Assembly: GCA_965242795.1 (NCBI GenBank)
Contig: OZ251505.1
Location: forward strand, 3,472,001 to 3,536,000
Origin: Bin18 sp965242795
Lineage (GTDB): Bacteria; Desulfobacterota; Binatia; Bin18
Length of the DNA: 64,000 nucleotides
Direction: 5' to 3'
In this document: piece after piece, positions 1 to 10,211 of the stretch
Position numbering within the stretch: the stretch's first letter is position 1
Layout: each line of letters begins with the position of its first letter
The notes under the pieces: model-generated
What the model was told of the DNA's origin: nothing
Database searches by the model: none
Seen by the model: only the letters and a program-made list of their open reading frames with translations
Program-made: the position numbers and the translations under genes

Positions 1-239
1 CAGCGGTGCATGACGACCGGCGCGCCGGTGCGGGCGTGCAACTCCCAACTGCCGGTCAGGTGGTCGGCGTGGGTGTGCGTGTCGATGACGGCGTCGAGCG
101 TGTAGCCGGAGGAGGCGAGCACCGCGAGGTAGCGGTCGGTTTGCTCCAGGACCGGATCGATGAGCGCGGCTTTCCGCGTCTCCGCGCACCCGACCAGATA
201 GGTTTTGGTCGGACCGCCGTTGAGTTCACGACACAGCAT
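1..239 (-). CDS. MBL-fold metallo-hydrolase, 3' end cut by the window edge
   Basis: The first 79 codons are visible; the rest lies beyond base 1. The translation begins MLCRELNGGPTKTYLVG and contains the zinc-binding signature THTHADHL (HxHxDH), followed by a TGAPVVMH stretch. This is the N-terminal layout of the persulfide dioxygenase / ETHE1 (glyoxalase II-like) branch of the metallo-beta-lactamase superfamily, which oxidises glutathione persulfide or hydrolyses thioesters. The ATG at 239-237 fits the family start (family members begin ML-x-R-x-L). The substrate cannot be decided from this fragment. Confidence 0.8.
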   Translation of the reverse strand, partial: MLCRELNGGPTKTYLVGCAETRKAALIDPVLEQTDRYLAVLASSGYTLDAVIDTHTHADHLTGSWELHARTGAPVVMHR

Positions 240-436
240 GACGTGCGGCTTTCTGCGGGCGCAGCGTACCCCGCGGCCTTCCGTCCGACAAGCCGCGGCG
301 GGAGTGCATTAGTTTGAAATCGTCTCCGCATGGAGTTTCGATCCCTCTCCCCCGATAGGAGGGGGTTAGAGCCGGCCCCTGACACGACCCAGGGGAGAGG
401 GGGAAGGTCAAAGCCCTACGCTGACTGGGGATTTCG

Positions 437-515
437 TCGTGAGGAGGGTTTCCGCTGGATTCCGGCTTGCGCCGGAATGAGGAGGGGAGACGTGCCGCCC
501 AAGGAAATCTCGAAT
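437..515 (+). repeat. dispersed repeat with perfect 20-bp palindrome, copy 1
   Basis: The core at 459-478 is ATTCCGGCTTGCGCCGGAAT, two perfect 8-bp arms around TTGC. Flanking bases (GAGGAGGGT before, ACGTGCCGCCCAAGGAAAT after) are shared with an inverted copy at 1772-1842. Its architecture resembles the dRS3-type repeats of Neisseria. The rest of 240-546 shows no gene, only CCCTCTCCC/GGGAGAGGG palindromic sequence at 344-407. Confidence 0.8.
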
Positions 516-546
516 CAATGCGCTACCGCCGCGGAACCGCTCCGGG

Positions 547-1713
547 TCACGCGGCCGCGGCGCCCAACGCTTCGGCCAGCGCCGCGATGTCCGCCGCGGT
601 GTTATAGACGTGGGGCGAGACGCGGATGGAGTCGCCGCGCTGTGAGACGTACACCTCGCGCCGGCGGAGTTGGGCGAGAAGGGCCGGAATGCACTCCGGG
701 TCGGCGATGCGCACCCCGAACAGGTGGCCCGTCCGTTCCTCTGCCGGCGCCAAGCGGTACGGCGTGTCGGCCAGGGCGCGGGCGAGTTCGTCGGCCAGCC
801 GGGCGCAGTACCGTTGGACGTGCGGGACACCCCAGGCGTGGAGCCGGTCCAGCCCGGCTTGCAGCATCGGCATCAGAATCAGGTTCGCGTGTTCGCCCAC
901 GTCGAACCGCCGGGCACCGCCGCGGTAGGCGGCTTGGTAGTGGGTCAGGGCGCTGAAATCCCGACTGTTCTTGCGGTTGATCCAGTTGTGCTCGAACGGC
1001 CGGCCGTCGAGGAACCGGTCTCCGACCGCGGCAAAGCCGGACTGGTAGGGGCCGAGCAGCCATTTGTAGCCGGCGCACACCAGCAGGTCGGGCTGCAGGC
1101 GGTCGAAGTCGAAGGGGAGGGCGCCGACGGACTGGGTCCCGTCCACGATGAAGGCGGCGCCCACGTCAAGCGCCCGGTCGCCGATTGCGTCGAGTGCGAA
1201 CGGCGTGCCGTCCGTCCAGTGCACGCTGCTCAGCACGACGGCCGCGGTGTGGGCGTCGATGGCGTCGAGGATGCGGGCGTTCCAGACGTCAACGGTCGAG
1301 CGCTGCGCGGCGGCGGTCGGATGGGGCCGCTCGATCAGGCGGAGCGTCGCCCCGGTGTGTTTGTATTGCTCCAACCACGGATAGACGAGGCTGGGAAATT
1401 CCTCCGCAGGGACCACGACGTTGCAGGAGGCGTCGAGGGGCAGATTGTGGGCCGCAATCGCCACGCCGTAGCTCACCGCGGGGATCAGGGCGATCCGTTC
1501 GGGGGACGTCTGGATGAGCCGGGCGAAGGCGTGGCGCAGGTTTTCCGCGGGCTCGAAGAAGTCTTCCACGGTGATGTCCGCGGGAACGGCCTTGCGTTGC
1601 AGTCCCGCGATGCCGGCGGCCTCCGCGGTCTTCAGCAACGGCGACATGTAGGCGCAGTTGAGGTAGTGCTGGCCGTCGGGCAGGGAGAACAGGGCGCGTT
1701 GGCAGTCGAGCAT
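547..1713 (-). CDS. aminotransferase class V-fold PLP enzyme
   Basis: A 388-residue fold-type I PLP enzyme of the class-V group (cysteine desulfurase / isopenicillin-N epimerase / kynureninase relatives). HWTDGTPF (about 165-172), the PLP-binding VDGTQS (190-195) and the Schiff-base lysine in GYKWLLGP (K217) are visible, as is an Arg-rich C-terminal domain ending in RVSPHVYNT. The ATG at 1713 was chosen because the longer open frame to 1812 runs into the dispersed repeat. It lies downstream of the PEP-mutase-family gene on the same strand. Phosphonate pathways use class-V transaminases, but the sequence does not look like PhnW, so that link is only a possibility. Confidence 0.85.
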   Translation of the reverse strand: MLDCQRALFSLPDGQHYLNCAYMSPLLKTAEAAGIAGLQRKAVPADITVEDFFEPAENLRHAFARLIQTSPERIALIPAVSYGVAIAAHNLPLDASCNVVVPAEEFPSLVYPWLEQYKHTGATLRLIERPHPTAAAQRSTVDVWNARILDAIDAHTAAVVLSSVHWTDGTPFALDAIGDRALDVGAAFIVDGTQSVGALPFDFDRLQPDLLVCAGYKWLLGPYQSGFAAVGDRFLDGRPFEHNWINRKNSRDFSALTHYQAAYRGGARRFDVGEHANLILMPMLQAGLDRLHAWGVPHVQRYCARLADELARALADTPYRLAPAEERTGHLFGVRIADPECIPALLAQLRRREVYVSQRGDSIRVSPHVYNTAADIAALAEALGAAAA

Positions 1714-1771
1714 TTTCGTGATCCTAGCGGCCTGCTTCCCCCGCGGGTCGTCCAAGGGTCTGGTAGTGCAG

Positions 1772-1842
1772 CGGTTCGAGATTTCCTCGGGCGGCACGTC
1801 ATTCCGGCGCAAGCCGGAATCCGGCGGACACCCTCCTCACCG
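1772..1842 (-). repeat. dispersed repeat with 20-bp palindrome, inverted copy 2
   Basis: The same palindrome (1801-1820) and flanks as the element at 437-515, in opposite orientation. The pair therefore brackets the aminotransferase gene as an inverted repeat about 1.3 kb apart. Nothing else is recognisable between 1714 and 1951. Confidence 0.8.
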
Positions 1843-1951
1843 CACACGGAGACGATTCCAAACCGATGAACTCCGAAGGGTTCCCACGTTTGCGTCCGGT
1901 TGGCGGCGTTGACACCCCGCAACGCCGAGCTTCTCTCAGGGGACCGCTCAG

Positions 1952-2278
1952 TCAGCGGGACAGATGAATCAGCCCGTCCTCGATCTTCGTGCGATAGACG
2001 GTTGCCCGGGCCGGCCGCGGACTCTCTCCGGTGCGCAGGTCGAACCGCCAGCCGTGCATGGGGCATTTGATGCCGCCCTCCGCGTCGGGATAGCCGCGAA
2101 TCAGCGGGCCGCCGCGGTGCGGACAGCGGTTGTCGATGGCGAACACGGTCCCGCCGACGTTGAACAACGCGACCTCTGCTTCGGGCAACTTCACGAGTTT
2201 CCGTGCGCCCGGCGGCACCTGCTCCGCGGGGCAGGCCGCCACCCAACCGTTTGCCGAAGGTGCATCCGTTGCCGACAT
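1952..2278 (-). CDS. small Rieske [2Fe-2S] ferredoxin (NirD/BphF-like)
   Basis: A 108-residue single-domain Rieske protein. The two cluster motifs are CPHRGGPL (C52, H54) and CPMHGWRFDL (C72, H75). It has no membrane anchor, so it should be a soluble electron carrier or a regulatory subunit of an oxygenase or nitrite-reductase-type enzyme. It sits 19 bp downstream of the cyclase-repeat gene on the same strand, so co-transcription is likely. No oxygenase subunit is present nearby, so its partner is unknown. Confidence 0.88.
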   Translation of the reverse strand: MSATDAPSANGWVAACPAEQVPPGARKLVKLPEAEVALFNVGGTVFAIDNRCPHRGGPLIRGYPDAEGGIKCPMHGWRFDLRTGESPRPARATVYRTKIEDGLIHLSR

Positions 2279-2297
2279 TGGCCGAGCGGAGAAGCAC

Positions 2298-3263
2298 CTA
2301 GACGACGTAGCCCCACAGCTCGACGACGGCGTCGCGCTCGGCTTGCGCGTACGCCTGGTATTTGAGCAGCGTGTCGATGCCGTCGCAGGTACGCTCCAGG
2401 TTGGTTTCCATGCCGGGAAAATCTCCCCAGCCGTGCGCGTTCTTGTTGGCGAGCATCCATTCCAGTCCGCGCAGGATGGTCGCGGCGTTCTTCGGGTCGT
2501 CGAGAATGCGGGTCACCAGCATGAGCGAGCGGGTGCAGTCCATGGTGTGATCGACGTTGTCGTCGTCCCACGAGCCGGCCGGCGATTGCCATGCGCACAA
2601 CCGGGCGACACCGCGGGCGCAGGACTCCCGCACGCCGCGCACGCAATCTTCCATCACGAGGTCCGCCACCAGCGCGTCCTGGATCAGGTGCGCGGTGATC
2701 TCGACTCCGGACGGGTGGAACTCGGCGTCGTACCAGCCGCCGTCCGCGTCCTGGCGGTCGATGATGAAGCGCAGGCCGCGTTCCCAGGCGCGGCGGACTT
2801 CGGCGCGCCGGTGGGGTTCGCCGAGCGCCATGACCACGTTGAAGAAACTCACCGGGTGGCTGGTCGTGTCCAGGTCGGCCCAAGCCGGGTCCACCCAGCG
2901 ACCGTCGGCGTGTTGGGCGTCGAGAAAATAGTCGATGGATTTGCGTACCGCGGCCGCCAAGGGCTCGTGCTGCAAGAACCGGTTACCGCGAATCAGCATC
3001 AGGCCGCAGAAGGCGGACACCCATACCGTGCTGTCCGTGTCCGAGGAGAGCGGACTCCAGCCACCGTCCGGGTGCTGGCAGGCGGCCAAGCCGGTGTAGT
3101 CGTCGAGAAAGTCCGGCGTGGTCCGCGCATGCAGCAGAACGCGCAGGGCGTGGGCGACGAGTTCCAGATCCTGCGGCCCCGCGGTCAGGCTCCATTGGCG
3201 GCGTTCGCGGAGAAAGAAGGCGTATTCGTCGCGGATGAGGGCGTCGATAGCGTGGGGGTCCAT
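2298..3263 (-). CDS. squalene/terpene-cyclase-repeat (QW motif) protein
   Basis: A 321-residue alpha/alpha-barrel repeat protein. Repeated QW-type motifs are visible: QHPDGGWSP, QHADGRWVDP, QDADGGWYD, QSPAGSWDDD and HGWGDFPG. These are the hallmark of the prenyltransferase / squalene-hopene cyclase superfamily. It is about half the size of squalene-hopene cyclase and no DxDD cyclisation motif is seen, so it is either a single-domain cyclase-like enzyme or a non-catalytic barrel. The ATG at 3263 (MDPHAIDAL) was chosen because upstream in-frame sequence is out-of-frame coding of the neighbour. It lies 44 bp after the PEP-mutase fusion, probably in one operon. Confidence 0.75.
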   Translation of the reverse strand: MDPHAIDALIRDEYAFFLRERRQWSLTAGPQDLELVAHALRVLLHARTTPDFLDDYTGLAACQHPDGGWSPLSSDTDSTVWVSAFCGLMLIRGNRFLQHEPLAAAVRKSIDYFLDAQHADGRWVDPAWADLDTTSHPVSFFNVVMALGEPHRRAEVRRAWERGLRFIIDRQDADGGWYDAEFHPSGVEITAHLIQDALVADLVMEDCVRGVRESCARGVARLCAWQSPAGSWDDDNVDHTMDCTRSLMLVTRILDDPKNAATILRGLEWMLANKNAHGWGDFPGMETNLERTCDGIDTLLKYQAYAQAERDAVVELWGYVV

Positions 3264-3307
3264 GTCCGACTCCGTGCCTCGGTGAGATTCGACGGGTGCG
3301 ACAGCGG

Positions 3308-4984
3308 CTACCGAATTTTCGCCCAGGCGCGCCGATAGTCTTCGAAGGTGTCGATTTCGAGCCAGCCCTTGTAGATGTCGACGCAGGCGACTTCCCGGCC
3401 GCGGTCGATCAATTCTTGCAGCAGGTCGGTGAAGGCCGCGGTCTCGATATTCTCGGCCTCGTGAAACGGGCGCGCCGCGGCGGCGCGAAGTTCCCGGTAG
3501 GCCGCGGACAAACACTGCGCCCCCTTGGGCGAGAGCATGGCCAAGCCGATGAATTCGCCGTCGGCCTCCGCGGGGGGAACCTGCCGACCGATCCGGGAGA
3601 CGGCGCTGACGCGGCCGGTCGGCAGATAGCGGTAGCCGGTTTCGGGCGGCTGTCGGGTGACGACCAGATCCGGCTGCTTGGTGCGGACTTCTGCCCGGCC
3701 GGGGTCCCGATCGTTCCAGGCACGGTCCACCACGACGCTCACGTCGGCTTGGGATTTGAGGAGTTTTTCGAGCACCGACGGGTCGAAGAGAATGTCGGAG
3801 TAGAGGAAGAGAAACCGGCCGGTCATTTCGGCTTCGGCCGCGAACAAGGACGCCAACTCCCCGGTTTCGGCGAACCGGTCGTTGTCGTAGTAGCGGACGT
3901 TGGGCAGGGCGATCCGTTCCTTGCGGTAGCCGCGGACGACGGCGATGTCTTTGACGCCGCACTCGTTGAGCGCCTGAATCTGGCGTTCCAGCAGCGTCTT
4001 GCCCCGAACGTCGAGCATGGCCTTGGGACGGTCGGCGATCAGCGGCAGCAGGTCTTCTTCGAAGCCGGCCGCGATGATGATGGCCGTCACGTCGGTGCCC
4101 CCGGGGACCAGGAATTTCTTCTCGTTGGCTTGCAGGGCGGGGACGCCGACCAGGTCGTAGATCTCCGGCAGGGTCGCAATCCGGTCGTCGACCGCGGCGG
4201 GGCGCTCGGCTCGGCGGAGCGTGGCGAGCGCGCTGCGCATGGCCGTCACCGCGGCCCGCAGGGTCTGATTCGCGAAGATCACGAGTTGGAAGCCGGCCGC
4301 GGCGAGGTCGGCGGCGCTGATCTCGGCGTACGTCGTCGGCACCGACACGAGCGGGCAGGGGACGTCCCAACTCGCGGCGAAGTCGCGGAGTTCGTGATCG
4401 AACGACGCGGCTTTGGAATGGATGAGGATCGCATCGGCGCCGGCTTCCGCGTATGCGGCCGCCCGGCGCAACGCCTCGCGTTTTCCCCAGCCGGCGATGA
4501 ACGCTTCGGTGCGGGCGATGATGACGAAGTCGGGGTCCGGCCGTGCCGCCCGAGCGGCCTGGATTTTGCGCGCGTGTTCGTCGATCGGCACGAGTTCGCG
4601 CTGGACGCCGGCATAGAAGCTGCACCGTTTGGGAAAGATGTTGTCTTCGATGCAGAGCCCCGCGGCGCCGGCGCGGGCGTATTCGGCGACCGTCCGCATG
4701 ACGTTGATCGCGTTCCCGAAGCCGTTGTCGCAGTCGGCGATGACCGGGATGTCCACCGCGTCGCTCATGCGGCGCACCGCGTCCAGAGTCTCACTCATGG
4801 TGAGAATGTTGGCGTCGGGCAGCGCATTGACCGCGGAAATGCCGAACCCGCTGGCCCAGATGGCGTCGAAGCCGGCTTCCTCGGCGAGCTTGGCCGACAG
4901 GGCGTCGTGGGCGCCCAGAACCAGACCGGGGCCGGGCTGTGTGAGCAGGTCGCGCAGTCGGCGGGTCGGTGCGGTCGCCGTCAT
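3308..4984 (-). CDS. PEP mutase/isocitrate lyase-family domain fused to a nucleotidyltransferase
   Basis: A 558-residue two-domain protein. Residues 1-290 form a PEP-mutase/isocitrate lyase TIM barrel (GAHDALSAKLAEEAGFDAIW, ADCDNGFG, then CIEDNIFPKRCSF). From about 298 comes an NTP-transferase domain (TAIIIAAGFEEDLLPLIADRPKAML, LFLYSDILFD, YKGWLEIDTFEDY). PepM converts PEP to phosphonopyruvate; PepM-NTase fusions in phosphonate clusters activate head groups for polymers or lipids. Canonical PepM reads EDKxxxKxNS. Here it is EDNIFPKRCS, with K115 to N and the NS replaced by CS, which borrows the KRC of isocitrate lyases. Mutase activity is therefore not certain. No phosphonopyruvate decarboxylase is nearby. 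Confidence 0.8.
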   Translation of the reverse strand: MTATAPTRRLRDLLTQPGPGLVLGAHDALSAKLAEEAGFDAIWASGFGISAVNALPDANILTMSETLDAVRRMSDAVDIPVIADCDNGFGNAINVMRTVAEYARAGAAGLCIEDNIFPKRCSFYAGVQRELVPIDEHARKIQAARAARPDPDFVIIARTEAFIAGWGKREALRRAAAYAEAGADAILIHSKAASFDHELRDFAASWDVPCPLVSVPTTYAEISAADLAAAGFQLVIFANQTLRAAVTAMRSALATLRRAERPAAVDDRIATLPEIYDLVGVPALQANEKKFLVPGGTDVTAIIIAAGFEEDLLPLIADRPKAMLDVRGKTLLERQIQALNECGVKDIAVVRGYRKERIALPNVRYYDNDRFAETGELASLFAAEAEMTGRFLFLYSDILFDPSVLEKLLKSQADVSVVVDRAWNDRDPGRAEVRTKQPDLVVTRQPPETGYRYLPTGRVSAVSRIGRQVPPAEADGEFIGLAMLSPKGAQCLSAAYRELRAAAARPFHEAENIETAAFTDLLQELIDRGREVACVDIYKGWLEIDTFEDYRRAWAKIR

Positions 4985-5112
4985 GGCCGGCAAACTATCG
5001 GGCGCGCCCACGGGCGGGCAAGTCCCGCTTGGCGAAGCGTGGTTCCTTGTCCGCGCCTGCTCCCGCGGGTGAAGCGTATGTATGGCTCGGTCGGGTCTGA
5101 GCGGGTGCACGC

Positions 5113-6456
5113 TCAGGTGCCGGCAATAGTCATGCGCGCGATTTTCAAGGTCGGCGCCGAAATCGCGCCGCGGCGTTCCAGGTCGTTGCCCACGGCCTCG
5201 ATACTCTTGAACATGTCCAACAGATTGCCGGCAATCGTGATCTCTTCGACCGGGTAGGCGAGTTCGCCGTTTTCGATCCACTGTCCCACGGCGCCGCGCG
5301 AATAGTCGCCCGTGACGGGGTTGACGCCGAACCCGGACAACTCGGTGACGTACAGACCGGAGCGGACCGAGCGGATGATGGCGTCGGGCGCAGTCGTCCC
5401 CGGTTGCAGGAAGAAGTTCGTCGGGCCCGCGGAAGGGGCGTCGGACACCGAACGGCCGGCGTTGCCCGTGGAATGCAGGCCGAGCTTGCGTGCGGCATAG
5501 CTGTCGAGCAGGTAGCCGGTCAGCATCCCGTCCTCGACGACGACGTTCCGGCGTGTCGTCAGCCCCTCGCCGTCGAACGGTTTGGAGCCCAGGCCGGCGG
5601 GAATCCGCGCGTCGTCTTCGATATGCACGCCGCTGGCTGCGACCCGTTCCCCGATCTTGTCGAGCAGGAACGACATCTTGCGATACAGCGCCCCGCCGCA
5701 CACCGCCGCGGCCAGATGGCGCAGCAGGCTGGCGGCCGTCTCCGGCTCGAAGACGACGGGCGCCTGTTGCGTCTTCACCTGTTTGGCACCCAGCCGCCGG
5801 AGGGTTCGCTGCGCCGCGGTTCGGCCGACCGACGCAGCCGATTCGAGGTCGCGCAGTTTGCGCCGGGACGAATACCAGTAGTCGCGCTGCATGGCGCCGT
5901 CCTGCGCGGCGACCGGCACGACGCTCAAAGAAAAGCTGGTGGTCCGATACCGGCCGCTGAATCCGAGCGAGTTCGCATACACGATCTCGCGGGACGCATC
6001 GGAAAACTCCCCGCCTTCGGAGTTGGTAATCCGTGCATCCGCGGCCAAGGCGGTTTCCTCCGCCTCGCGGGCCAACGCCAGTTTGTCCTCCGGTTGCAGC
6101 GCCGCGGTCTGGTCCGCCAAGTCGAGGTCGGCGACGTGCCGGGCCAAGTCCGAGGGGTCGGGCAGTCCGGAGGCATCATCCGCTGCGGTCACCTTGGCGA
6201 GACTGAGCGTTTCCTCGACGAAAGTTTGCAAGCCGGCAGGCGTGAGGTTCGAAGTCGAGGCAATGGCGCTCCGCTGTCCATCGAAGAGGCGGAGGCCGAG
6301 CCGCCGTTCCTGCGCGTTGTGGATCGTTTCTACGTTCCCGAGTCGGACGCCGGCCGAAAACGCTTCGCCGCTGACGATGACGACGTCGCCCGCGGTCGCG
6401 CCTAGACGCTCGGCTCGGGCGAGCAGGTCGGCGGCGAGTTCCTGAAAGTCCGGCAT
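5113..6456 (-). CDS. pmbA: TldE/PmbA subunit of the TldD-TldE metalloprotease
   Basis: A 447-residue protein matching the length and motifs of PmbA (TldE), the non-catalytic partner of TldD. The heterodimer degrades unfolded or leader peptides and matures some ribosomally made peptides (microcin B17 in E. coli). Visible family segments are NAQERRLGLRLFDGQR, VFEPETAASLLRHLA, GLTTRRNVVVEDGMLTGYLL and GFGVNPVTGDYSRGAVGQWI. It lies 50 bp downstream of tldD on the same strand. No obvious RiPP precursor is seen in the neighbourhood. Confidence 0.93.
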   Translation of the reverse strand: MPDFQELAADLLARAERLGATAGDVVIVSGEAFSAGVRLGNVETIHNAQERRLGLRLFDGQRSAIASTSNLTPAGLQTFVEETLSLAKVTAADDASGLPDPSDLARHVADLDLADQTAALQPEDKLALAREAEETALAADARITNSEGGEFSDASREIVYANSLGFSGRYRTTSFSLSVVPVAAQDGAMQRDYWYSSRRKLRDLESAASVGRTAAQRTLRRLGAKQVKTQQAPVVFEPETAASLLRHLAAAVCGGALYRKMSFLLDKIGERVAASGVHIEDDARIPAGLGSKPFDGEGLTTRRNVVVEDGMLTGYLLDSYAARKLGLHSTGNAGRSVSDAPSAGPTNFFLQPGTTAPDAIIRSVRSGLYVTELSGFGVNPVTGDYSRGAVGQWIENGELAYPVEEITIAGNLLDMFKSIEAVGNDLERRGAISAPTLKIARMTIAGT

Positions 6457-6506
6457 GGTTTTGAGGGGGACAGAGAGTCGGGCCCGGATCGTCCGATGCG
6501 GCCCGA

Positions 6507-7964
6507 TTACGCTTGGGTTCCCCCGACGGTCAGCCCGTCGATGCGCACCGTCGGCAGTCCGACGCCGACCGGAACCGATTGGCCTTCCTTGCCGCAGGTG
6601 CCGATGCCTTCGTCGAGTCGTAGGTCGTTGCCCACCATCGAGATGCGCGTCAAGACGTCGGGACCGTTCCCGATCAGGGTGGCGTCCTTCACCGGCCGCG
6701 TCACCCGCCCATTTTCGATCAGATATGCCTCACTCGCAGTGAATACGAATTTCCCGCTGGTGATATCGACCTGTCCGCCGCCGAACGAGACGGCGTACAA
6801 GCCGTTCGGGACCGACCGGATGACGTCTTCCGGCGTGGATGCGCCCGGCAGCATGAAGGTGTTGGTCATGCGCGGCAGCGGCATGTGGGCGAAACTTTCC
6901 CGCCGGCCGTTGCCCGTCGGCTGCATGTGCATCAGCTTGGCGTTGAGCCGGTCTTGTAGATAGCCGGTCAGGATCCCGTTCTCGATGAGCATGGTCCGGC
7001 CGGTCGGCGTTCCCTCGTCGTCGTAGTTGAGCGACCCGCGGCGGTTGGGCAGCGTGCCGTCGTCGACGACGGTACACAACGGGCTGGCGACCCGCTTGCC
7101 CAGCCGCCCGCTGAAGGCGGAAACGTTCTTGCGGTTGAAGTCGCCTTCCAGCCCGTGGCCGATCGCTTCGTGGAGGAGAATGCCGGGCCAGCCCGAGCCC
7201 AGCACGACGGTCAGCGAACCGGCCGGCGCGGCGACGGCATCGAGTCCGAGCACGGCCTGTCGGGCGGCTTCTCTCGTAAACGTCCGCCACCGGGCGGCCT
7301 GGAAGAGAAAATCGAACCCGACTCGACCGCCCCCGCCATAACTGCCCTGTTGCCGGTTGGTGCCATCCTCGGCAATGCAGGTCACCTGGAGGCGGATGAG
7401 CGGCCGGGCGTCCGCGGCGATCGTCCCGTCCGAGGTCAGGATGAGCACGTCCTTCTGTTCGACCGCCACCGACGCGAGGACGTTGGTGATTCGCGGGTCG
7501 TAGGCTCGGGCCTCTTCGTCGATGCGTTGCAGCAAGGCGACCTCGTCGCTCACCGGAACCGAGATGGGTGGGGCGTCCAGGGCGTAGAAATCGTCCGGGC
7601 GTGCCGCCTCGCGTAAGCGCGCAATGCGCGTGCTGGTCGAATCGTGCGCAATGGTCTTGGCGGTCTGGGCCGCGGCCTGCAAGGCTTTCAGCGTGATCTC
7701 TTCGGAGTGGGCGTAGCCGGTCTTGTCGCCGGCCAGGACGCGGACGCCCGCGCCCTGCGTGGTTGAGCGGGACGCTTTCTTGACGATGCCTTCTTCCAAG
7801 GAAACGGCCTGCGCCTGTCGAGACTCGAAATAGACGTCGGCGTAATCGGCGTGTCGGGCGGCCGCGGTTTTCAGGACGCCCTCCATCTGCCGGGGCGTCA
7901 AGTCGTAGCGGCGCAGAGAATTTTGCGGCGTGTCCGGCGACGGGTCAGGAGCGGAGTGTTGCAT
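6507..7964 (-). CDS. tldD: TldD metalloprotease, catalytic subunit
   Basis: A 485-residue protein with the zinc-binding signature HEAIGHGLEGD (about residues 265-275; HExxxH plus downstream ligands) and the conserved NRRGSLNYDDEGTPTGRTMLIENG segment split across it. It is the catalytic half of the TldD-TldE protease and is followed directly by pmbA. Its length is standard for the family. The ATG at 7964 is the first in frame. The gene faces away from the rRNA operon, so 7965-8192 is a divergent regulatory region. Confidence 0.94.
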   Translation of the reverse strand: MQHSAPDPSPDTPQNSLRRYDLTPRQMEGVLKTAAARHADYADVYFESRQAQAVSLEEGIVKKASRSTTQGAGVRVLAGDKTGYAHSEEITLKALQAAAQTAKTIAHDSTSTRIARLREAARPDDFYALDAPPISVPVSDEVALLQRIDEEARAYDPRITNVLASVAVEQKDVLILTSDGTIAADARPLIRLQVTCIAEDGTNRQQGSYGGGGRVGFDFLFQAARWRTFTREAARQAVLGLDAVAAPAGSLTVVLGSGWPGILLHEAIGHGLEGDFNRKNVSAFSGRLGKRVASPLCTVVDDGTLPNRRGSLNYDDEGTPTGRTMLIENGILTGYLQDRLNAKLMHMQPTGNGRRESFAHMPLPRMTNTFMLPGASTPEDVIRSVPNGLYAVSFGGGQVDITSGKFVFTASEAYLIENGRVTRPVKDATLIGNGPDVLTRISMVGNDLRLDEGIGTCGKEGQSVPVGVGLPTVRIDGLTVGGTQA

Positions 7965-8192
7965 GGGCGGGTCCTTTGTTCGGGTTGTAGAAGAGTCACT
8001 TTTTGTTCCTACCAGGCTGCCACTCTATTACAGCGACGGTATCCCGGCGCAAGGCTGATACTATCGTGTTGACTTCTTAGCTCGACGAAGATATAGGAGC
8101 CGCCCGTCGTGCTCAAGGGACGTATCGTTTCTTCCGAAACGTGCGTGCTTGAGACCGACGACGGCAAGCGGCTTTCGGCGAAACGTGGACGC

Positions 8193-8220
8193 TTGACAAG
8201 TGCACGGCAAGCCTCTATAG
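8193..8220 (+). promoter_or_regulatory. rRNA operon promoter (sigma70 type)
   Basis: TTGACA (8193-8198), 16-bp spacer, CTATAG (8215-8220), about 130 bp before mature 16S. A second possible promoter lies upstream: TTGACT at 8069-8074 with ATATAG at 8091-8096. Confidence 0.65.
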
Positions 8221-8236
8221 CTGGCCGTCGGTCGAA

Positions 8237-8268
8237 AGTTCTTTGAAAGCTAAGCAGTGGGTAGAGAA
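8237..8268 (+). promoter_or_regulatory. rrn leader: boxA-like sequence and 5' arm of the 16S processing stem
   Basis: The leader contains GTTCTTTGAAA (boxA-like antitermination signal). The stretch 8242-8268 is complementary to 9931-9955 in the spacer after 16S (AGCTAAGCAG pairs with CTGCTTAGCT). Together they form the long stem normally cut by RNase III to release pre-16S rRNA. Confidence 0.75.
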
Positions 8269-8349
8269 CTTCCTCGTACGAGGAAGTGCCAGTATGCAGA
8301 ATACATGCCCTGGCTAGTGAGAAGGAAACTCGTGTTCCTTTTCTTCACT

Positions 8350-9909
<1,560 letters not shown>

Positions 9910-9978
9910 AAGCATATGTTCCCATACCGGCTCTCTACCCCTGCTTAGCTTTGAGAGACGACTTCCGTTTCCCGACGA

Positions 9979-10055
<77 letters not shown>

Positions 10056-10065
10056 GGGAACGAGT

Positions 10066-10138
10066 GGGGCTGTAGCTCAGTTGGGAGAGCGCCGCTTTTG
10101 CAAGGCGGAGGCCGTCGGTTCGATTCCGATCAGCTCCA
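10066..10138 (+). tRNA. tRNA-Ala (TGC)
   Basis: A 73-nt cloverleaf with acceptor GGGGCTG/CAGCTCC including the G3-U70 wobble pair that marks tRNA-Ala, anticodon TGC in the TTTGCAA loop, and T-loop GTTCGATTC. CCA is not encoded, unlike the neighbouring tRNA-Ile. It starts 10 bp after tRNA-Ile. Confidence 0.97.
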
Positions 10139-10211
10139 TGACTCCGGTCGGTAGCTGAAAAAAGATCGCAGCCGTGATGACGCCACGGGCCCGAACACGC
10201 CGTCATCACCC

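Noticed and set aside
3264..4625. 5' extension of the squalene-cyclase-like frame
   Set aside because: The upstream 450 codons are the PEP-mutase fusion gene read in another frame (Arg-rich, no motifs); the native ATG is at 3263.
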